Assembly: GCA_964643145.1 (NCBI GenBank)
Contig: CAZXPG010000037.1
Span: 1-19,586, forward strand
Direction of reading: 5' to 3'
Length of the DNA: 19,586 nucleotides
Source: CAZXPG01 sp964643145
Lineage (GTDB): Bacteria; Pseudomonadota; Alphaproteobacteria; Rickettsiales; Arcanibacteraceae
The first letter of the stretch is position 1. Every line of letters starts with the position of its first letter. Shown here piece after piece: positions 15,665-19,586 of this stretch. The notes beneath the pieces were generated by a model. The model saw nothing but the letters and a program-made list of their open reading frames with translations. It had not been told where the DNA came from and did no database searches. Both the position numbers and the translations under genes were made by a program.

Positions 15665-16937
15665 ATGACTTCTTCAGCTTAATTGGGGATATAAGCCCCG
15701 TCATATCAATATCGGGCGTTTTACCCTTAATAATATCTGCTACAACACGGGCACTACTACATGCCAGCGTCCAGCCGAGCGTGCCATGTCCGGTATTCAT
15801 AAATAAGTTCGGATAGCGGCTTTTTCCAAGAACAGGAATGCCACTCGGGGTAGAAGGGCGCAAACATGCCCACTTCTGGATGGCAGCCCTATTTTCATCC
15901 GTTACCATGGTTGGAAAGAGCTGCTGGGCACTGTTCAGAATAGGAGCAATCCTGCGCTCTTTAATACTATGGTCATAACCAGCAAACTCTGCCGTTCCAG
16001 CCACACGAATAATATCGCCTAAGCGGCTATAGACAATTTTATGGGTTTGATCAGTAAGACTGATAGCGGGGCTGCCCTCATCATGCACAATAGGAATAGA
16101 AATACTATAGCCTTTCATGGGGTAAATAGGCAGGCTTATCCCTATTTGACGGCTATAAAGCGAACTATAGGCACCAAGCGATAACACATAACTATCAGCA
16201 GTGAACACGCCTTTGTTGGTTTCAACGCCCGTCACTTTATCGTGCGAGGCCGTGATACGGGTAATGTTGGTATTATAATGAAACTGCACCCCTAGCTGTT
16301 CGCGGCATAATCCTGCCAACATTCTGGTAAATAGATAGGCATTTCCCATTTCATCATCAGGAAAAAACACCCCACCTATTAATGGTTGCTCCGTATAACG
16401 CAAGGCGGGTTCTTTCTGCATACATTCTTCCCTAGCAAGTGGCACGAAAGGAACCCCCAACCCCTGCTGGAATTGCGCTTGCTCTATTTCCGCATCCAAG
16501 GCTTTCTGGTCATGGAACACATGCAATATCCCCTTTTTCTCATAGGAAAACGGTAAGGCACATTCCTGTTGCAATGCATGCATCAACTCACGGCTATAGA
16601 GGGATAAGCGCAGCATATGGCGTGTTGTTTCCAAACTTTGCTTATGGGTGGCTGCCTTCAGGAACTGCACCCCCCACCGCCACATGGCATAATCAGCCCG
16701 TAGCCGGAATACCAATGGCGCATCTTCTTTTCCTAGCCATTTAAGAATATTGGGGAGCACAGCCGGATTTGCCCAAGGTTCCATATGGGCGTAGCTTAAC
16801 TGGCCACCATTTGCAAAACTACACTCTCCCGCAGATTCTGACTGACGGTCAATGACGATTACCTCATGCCCGTCTTTTGCCAAGAAATACGCCGTGGTAA
16901 CCGCAATTACCCCCGCACCTAAAACCACTATCTTCAT
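15660..16937 (-). CDS. dadA: D-amino acid dehydrogenase, small subunit type
   Basis: This FAD-dependent oxidoreductase of the DAO family oxidises D-amino acids (mainly D-alanine) to keto acids at the inner membrane, passing electrons to the respiratory chain. The 425-residue length is usual. The N-terminus MKIVVLGAGVIAVTTAYFLA is the FAD-binding Rossmann motif, and the GHGTLGWTLACSSARVVADI stretch near the C-terminus is the second FAD contact typical of DadA. The third glycine of GxGxxG is alanine (A12), an unusual change. No clear Shine-Dalgarno is seen before the ATG. A possible promoter on the minus strand (TAGACA near 17020, TATACC near 17000, 17 bp apart) is weak. The 155-base gap to queF holds nothing else I recognise. 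Confidence 0.92.
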   Translation of the reverse strand: MKIVVLGAGVIAVTTAYFLAKDGHEVIVIDRQSESAGECSFANGGQLSYAHMEPWANPAVLPNILKWLGKEDAPLVFRLRADYAMWRWGVQFLKAATHKQSLETTRHMLRLSLYSRELMHALQQECALPFSYEKKGILHVFHDQKALDAEIEQAQFQQGLGVPFVPLAREECMQKEPALRYTEQPLIGGVFFPDDEMGNAYLFTRMLAGLCREQLGVQFHYNTNITRITASHDKVTGVETNKGVFTADSYVLSLGAYSSLYSRQIGISLPIYPMKGYSISIPIVHDEGSPAISLTDQTHKIVYSRLGDIIRVAGTAEFAGYDHSIKERRIAPILNSAQQLFPTMVTDENRAAIQKWACLRPSTPSGIPVLGKSRYPNLFMNTGHGTLGWTLACSSARVVADIIKGKTPDIDMTGLISPIKLKKSY

Positions 16938-17092
16938 TTATATACTATATCCCATCAAAAGTAGAACTATACCAGAATCAGGCGAAACGTTGTTTGGTAT
17001 ACTAAAAACAGTAACCGTTGTCTACCTTAGAAGCCTGGATTTTTTATGTGCAATGTGCATCTGTCCTTCAGCACGCTCTATCCTTCACTCCA

Positions 17093-17560
17093 CTAGCCTC
17101 TGCCACGGTAAGGGGGAACGCCCTGATCAGGCAACCACACACCTTCCGGCAACGGCCCAGATTGGTAGAATATATCGATGGGAATACCGCCACGCGGATA
17201 CCAATAACCGCCAATACGTAGCCACATTGGGGCAAGTTCTTGCTGTAGCCGCAGGCCAATATCAACCGTACAGGCTTCATGGAAAGCACCATGATTGCGG
17301 AACGAGGCCAGGTACAGTTTCAGCGATTTACTCTCCACCAGAAAATCCTGTGGCACATAATCAATCACCACATGGGCAAAATCGGGTTGGCCAGTGACGG
17401 GACAGAGCGAGGTAAATTCTGGACAGGTGAAGCGTACCACGTAAACCGTACCAGGATTAGGGTTCCGCACCTTCTCAAGCGTAGCAGCAGCAGGAGAGCC
17501 AGGCAGATGCGTAGCACCACCAAGCATGTTAAGTTCATTGTAAATAGTGTTATTGCTCAT
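17093..17560 (-). CDS. queF: NADPH-dependent 7-cyano-7-deazaguanine reductase (preQ0 reductase)
   Basis: QueF reduces the nitrile of preQ0 to the amine preQ1, a precursor of queuosine in tRNA. The 155-residue protein is the short YkvM type. Conserved residues: nucleophile C53 in SLCPVTGQPDF with D60, and the motif ESKSLKLYLASFRNHGAFHE. It is the last gene of the queE-queC-GNAT-queF run, 9 nt after the acetyltransferase. The presence of QueF shows the pathway continues past preQ0 toward queuosine. Confidence 0.96.
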   Translation of the reverse strand: MSNNTIYNELNMLGGATHLPGSPAAATLEKVRNPNPGTVYVVRFTCPEFTSLCPVTGQPDFAHVVIDYVPQDFLVESKSLKLYLASFRNHGAFHEACTVDIGLRLQQELAPMWLRIGGYWYPRGGIPIDIFYQSGPLPEGVWLPDQGVPPYRGRG

Positions 17561-17569
17561 AAACTTATA

Positions 17570-18133
17570 TCAGAAAGTTAAATCTTTTTGTAAATAGGAC
17601 ATCATATAAAAATCTTTCTTTTTTCCGTGCAAGATACCATAATCACGCATGATCCCTTCTTGCTGGAACCCTACTTTGCTGAGTACACGGATCGAAGCGA
17701 TATTATCCATAGCAACCGTGGCCTGAATGCGGTTGATATCCATGGCGGTGAAGCCATAATCGCAAATGGTCTGTAATACACGTGTCATGATGCCCTTGCC
17801 CCAATGCGGACGTGCCAGGTCATAACTCACTTCCCCCCGCCGGTGCGTGCGGCTCCATACATTAAAACCAGCCGTACCAATCAACATATCGGTGTTTTTT
17901 AGAGCAATACCCCAATAAATGCTACGCCGGTTATGAAACAGATTCCCCCAATACTTCAATTCCTCCTTGGCACGCTCAAGCGACTTGGGTGTATCCTCTT
18001 CCGATACATAACGGTTCACCATCGGGTCAGAAAGATACGTATAGAAGGGTTTATAGTCTGTTACTCGCAATTCCCGTAAAACAATATCGTTCATATCCAA
18101 TACAGGAAATGCTTTAAAAACACGTTCATTCAT
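17570..18133 (-). CDS. GNAT-family N-acetyltransferase, RimJ/RimL type
   Basis: The 187-residue acetyltransferase has the RimJ/RimL layout: the strand IVLRELRVTDYKPFYTYLSD near the start, acetyl-CoA loop HWGKGI (110-115), and the closing NIASIRVLSKVGFQQEG (144-160). Family members acetylate ribosomal-protein N-termini or small amines; the substrate here is unknown. It lies between queC (25-base gap) and queF (9-base gap) on the same strand, so it is probably in the queuosine operon by position, with no evidence of a role in that pathway. Confidence 0.88.
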   Translation of the reverse strand: MNERVFKAFPVLDMNDIVLRELRVTDYKPFYTYLSDPMVNRYVSEEDTPKSLERAKEELKYWGNLFHNRRSIYWGIALKNTDMLIGTAGFNVWSRTHRRGEVSYDLARPHWGKGIMTRVLQTICDYGFTAMDINRIQATVAMDNIASIRVLSKVGFQQEGIMRDYGILHGKKKDFYMMSYLQKDLTF

Positions 18134-18158
18134 ATGGTTACTAATGATTATTAATTTA

Positions 18159-18875
18159 TTACGTTATTATTAAAGAAGCAGTATACACGGCAGGATCGGC
18201 TATTCCATTGGCAGCAAACCCTTGTAGTCGCAGGTAGCAGGCATCGCAATAACCACATGCGCTACCTTTGGGAGAAGGATCATAACAGCTCAGCGTATGC
18301 GCATAATTAACACCAAGTGCCAACCCTTCGTTAATAATGGCCGCTTTAGACAGCCCAATCAATGGTGTATGCAGCCGAAAACGCCCCGTACCTTCTACTC
18401 CCGCCTTGGTTGCCAAATTTGCCATGCTTTCAAAGGCCTGGATAAATTCCGGTCGGCAATCAGGATAGCCGCTATAATCCACCGCATTTACTCCGATAAA
18501 AATATCAAACGCCCCCAGCACTTCCGCCCAGCCTAGGGCAAAACTCAAGAAAATTGTATTTCTGGCAGGCACATAAGTAATGGGGATATGGGGCTCTACA
18601 GTCTCCCCTTCCCTTCCTTTGGGCACAGCAATATCATCGGTAAGGGCTGAACCGCCAAACAGCCGCAGATCAATCTGGGCAATTTTATGCTCTTTCACCG
18701 GCATATCATACAGCACACGCTGCACCGCTTCTAACTCCTGTGCATGGCGTTGCCCATAACGGAAACTAAGCGCGTAAACATCGAATCCTTGCGCCTTGGC
18801 CATCGCCAGCACCGTTGCGGAGTCGAGCCCGCCGCTTAACAAAAGCACTGCTTTTTTCGGTATATCGTGCGACAC
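18159..18875 (-). CDS. queC: 7-cyano-7-deazaguanine synthase (preQ0 synthase), GTG start
   Basis: QueC converts 7-carboxy-7-deazaguanine with ammonia and ATP into preQ0. The 238-residue protein has the PP-loop ATP motif SGGLDS (14-19) and the zinc ligands C197, C207, C210 and C213 (LSCYDPSPKGSACGYCDAC). The start is GTG, immediately after the queE TGA with no gap, and GGGA lies upstream within the queE end. This arrangement implies coupled translation with queE. Confidence 0.96.
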   Translation of the reverse strand: MSHDIPKKAVLLLSGGLDSATVLAMAKAQGFDVYALSFRYGQRHAQELEAVQRVLYDMPVKEHKIAQIDLRLFGGSALTDDIAVPKGREGETVEPHIPITYVPARNTIFLSFALGWAEVLGAFDIFIGVNAVDYSGYPDCRPEFIQAFESMANLATKAGVEGTGRFRLHTPLIGLSKAAIINEGLALGVNYAHTLSCYDPSPKGSACGYCDACYLRLQGFAANGIADPAVYTASLIIT

Positions 18876-19532
18876 TCAGGCTATTCCCATAATTTTGTGG
18901 AGTTGCAATGAAATGCGGTAGCCATGTATGCTGGCAAGCCGCAACGCATATTCCAGGTTTTGTTCATTCTTATGTTCATCATATTCATCCATCGGCTGCA
19001 CATAGACAGGCAACCCCAATGCTCCCTGCCCTACATCCACCACCTGAGTATAATGGGGGTTGCTGGCAGAAACCAGAAATTTTAAGGCGGTGAGATGGGA
19101 AAGCAGATCAGGACGCACACGGTGATAGCCCTCACCATTATGTTTAGGAGAGCAAATAATCGATACACGGCTGTCAATAGGCCGGTATAAGGTGCCATTG
19201 GTTTCAATCTGCACCCGGTAGCCAGCCGCAAGCAACCCATCACATAAGGGAGCAATAGGCTGCCGGAACGGTTCACCACCCGTGATAACCACCAGTTCTG
19301 CCTGGGGGTGCTGCGTGACGCTTGTGATAATAGCCTCAAGCGACATCAGGCTGAATGTTTCAAACTCGGTATCACAGAATGTACAGGCCAAATTACATCC
19401 CCCCAAACGGATGAAAACAGCAGGCCAGCCCACATAAGGCCCCTCACCTTGAAAGGTAAAGAAAATCTCTTGCACTTCCAGCACATTACCCTCACCAGTG
19501 AGGGGCTTCCGAATAGGATTATTACCAAACAT
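18876..19532 (-). CDS. queE: 7-carboxy-7-deazaguanine synthase
   Basis: QueE is a radical-SAM enzyme that contracts the ring of 6-carboxy-tetrahydropterin to 7-carboxy-7-deazaguanine. The 218-residue protein has the cluster motif GGCNLACTFCDTEF (C46, C50, C53), preceded by FFTFQGEGPYVGWPAVFIRLG, which is the family's opening. VITGGEPFRQ carries the conserved GGE. The ATG at 19532 is 7 nt after GAGG, which belongs to the end of the palindromic repeat at 19537-19580. It heads the queE-queC-GNAT-queF operon. QueD is not in the window. Confidence 0.95.
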   Translation of the reverse strand: MFGNNPIRKPLTGEGNVLEVQEIFFTFQGEGPYVGWPAVFIRLGGCNLACTFCDTEFETFSLMSLEAIITSVTQHPQAELVVITGGEPFRQPIAPLCDGLLAAGYRVQIETNGTLYRPIDSRVSIICSPKHNGEGYHRVRPDLLSHLTALKFLVSASNPHYTQVVDVGQGALGLPVYVQPMDEYDEHKNEQNLEYALRLASIHGYRISLQLHKIMGIA

Positions 19533-19536
19533 AATA

Positions 19537-19580
19537 TAACCTCAGTTTTGGATAAGCTTTGCTTATCCAAAACTGGCATG
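19537..19580. repeat. Palindromic module A with GCATG flank, at the right edge
   Basis: TAACCTCAGTTTTGGATAAGC from 19537, loop TTT (19558-19560), then GCTTATCCAAAACTG (19561-19575) and GCATG. This is the reverse orientation of the copy at 41-79, so module B probably follows just past the window edge. Confidence 0.92.
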
Positions 19581-19586
19581 ATATTG

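Noticed and set aside
1..19586. CRISPR array
   Set aside because: The repeated palindromes are dispersed singly kilobases apart, not in regular repeat-spacer order, and there are no cas genes.

Overview
The window reads as an alphaproteobacterial chromosome segment with moderate GC. It is dense in housekeeping genes, mostly on the minus strand, and shows host-associated wear: a broken leucine-rich-repeat gene, a degraded ISL3 transposase, and a family of short palindromes inserted between genes. The order argH-lptM-dapF-mtaB fits Alphaproteobacteria. The exact genus cannot be read from the sequence alone; an obligate or facultative intracellular lineage is an inference.

Layout. 1-3686 (minus): argH, a tiny lipoprotein gene (lptM, GTG start, 36 aa), dapF and mtaB form a tight operon (overlap of 4 nt, then two 4-nt gaps) ending inside a palindromic repeat. 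3720-5026 (plus): a TlpA-like periplasmic thioredoxin and a small secreted PepSY protein. 5078-8383 (minus): ruvX, ogt and uvrD/pcrA. 8473-8841 (plus): the fluoride channel gene crcB. 8946-11224 (plus): a gene for a large LRR plus coiled-coil protein, with a near-consensus promoter, broken by a frameshift in a G6 run and by an in-frame amber codon. 11355-13142 (minus): a type-I ABC exporter. 13143-13566: an intergenic stretch with three palindromes, a promoter and a strongly folded element of about 145 nt just ahead of a TPR-methyltransferase gene (13567-14592). 14688-14775: tRNA-Ser(UGA). 14984-15664: debris made of an ISL3 transposase C-terminus, a repeat and two small reading frames. 15660-16937 (minus): dadA. 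17093-19532 (minus): queE, queC, a RimJ/RimL-type acetyltransferase and queF, a queuosine precursor operon.

The connecting theme is the palindrome family. Module A has the stem CAGTTTTGGATAAGC / GCTTATCCAAAACTG, usually with flanks TAACC...GGTTA. It occurs as intact or nearly intact copies at 41, 7303, 11227, 13289, 15367 and 19537, with a decayed copy at 13151 and a possible half copy at 4539. Module B has the stem AAAATAATG.CAAAAA with a six-base loop. It accompanies the A copies at 1 and 13151 in mirrored order, giving a compound element of about 90-100 bp. Several A copies abut genes so that TAACCTCAG supplies the stop codon (mtaB, perhaps the thioredoxin), or so that the opposite end, CTGAGGTTA, supplies GAGG as a Shine-Dalgarno sequence (queE, perhaps the ABC exporter).

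The most unusual items are this compound repeat with its translation signals, the folded 5' element at 13399-13542, and the decaying LRR/coiled-coil gene.
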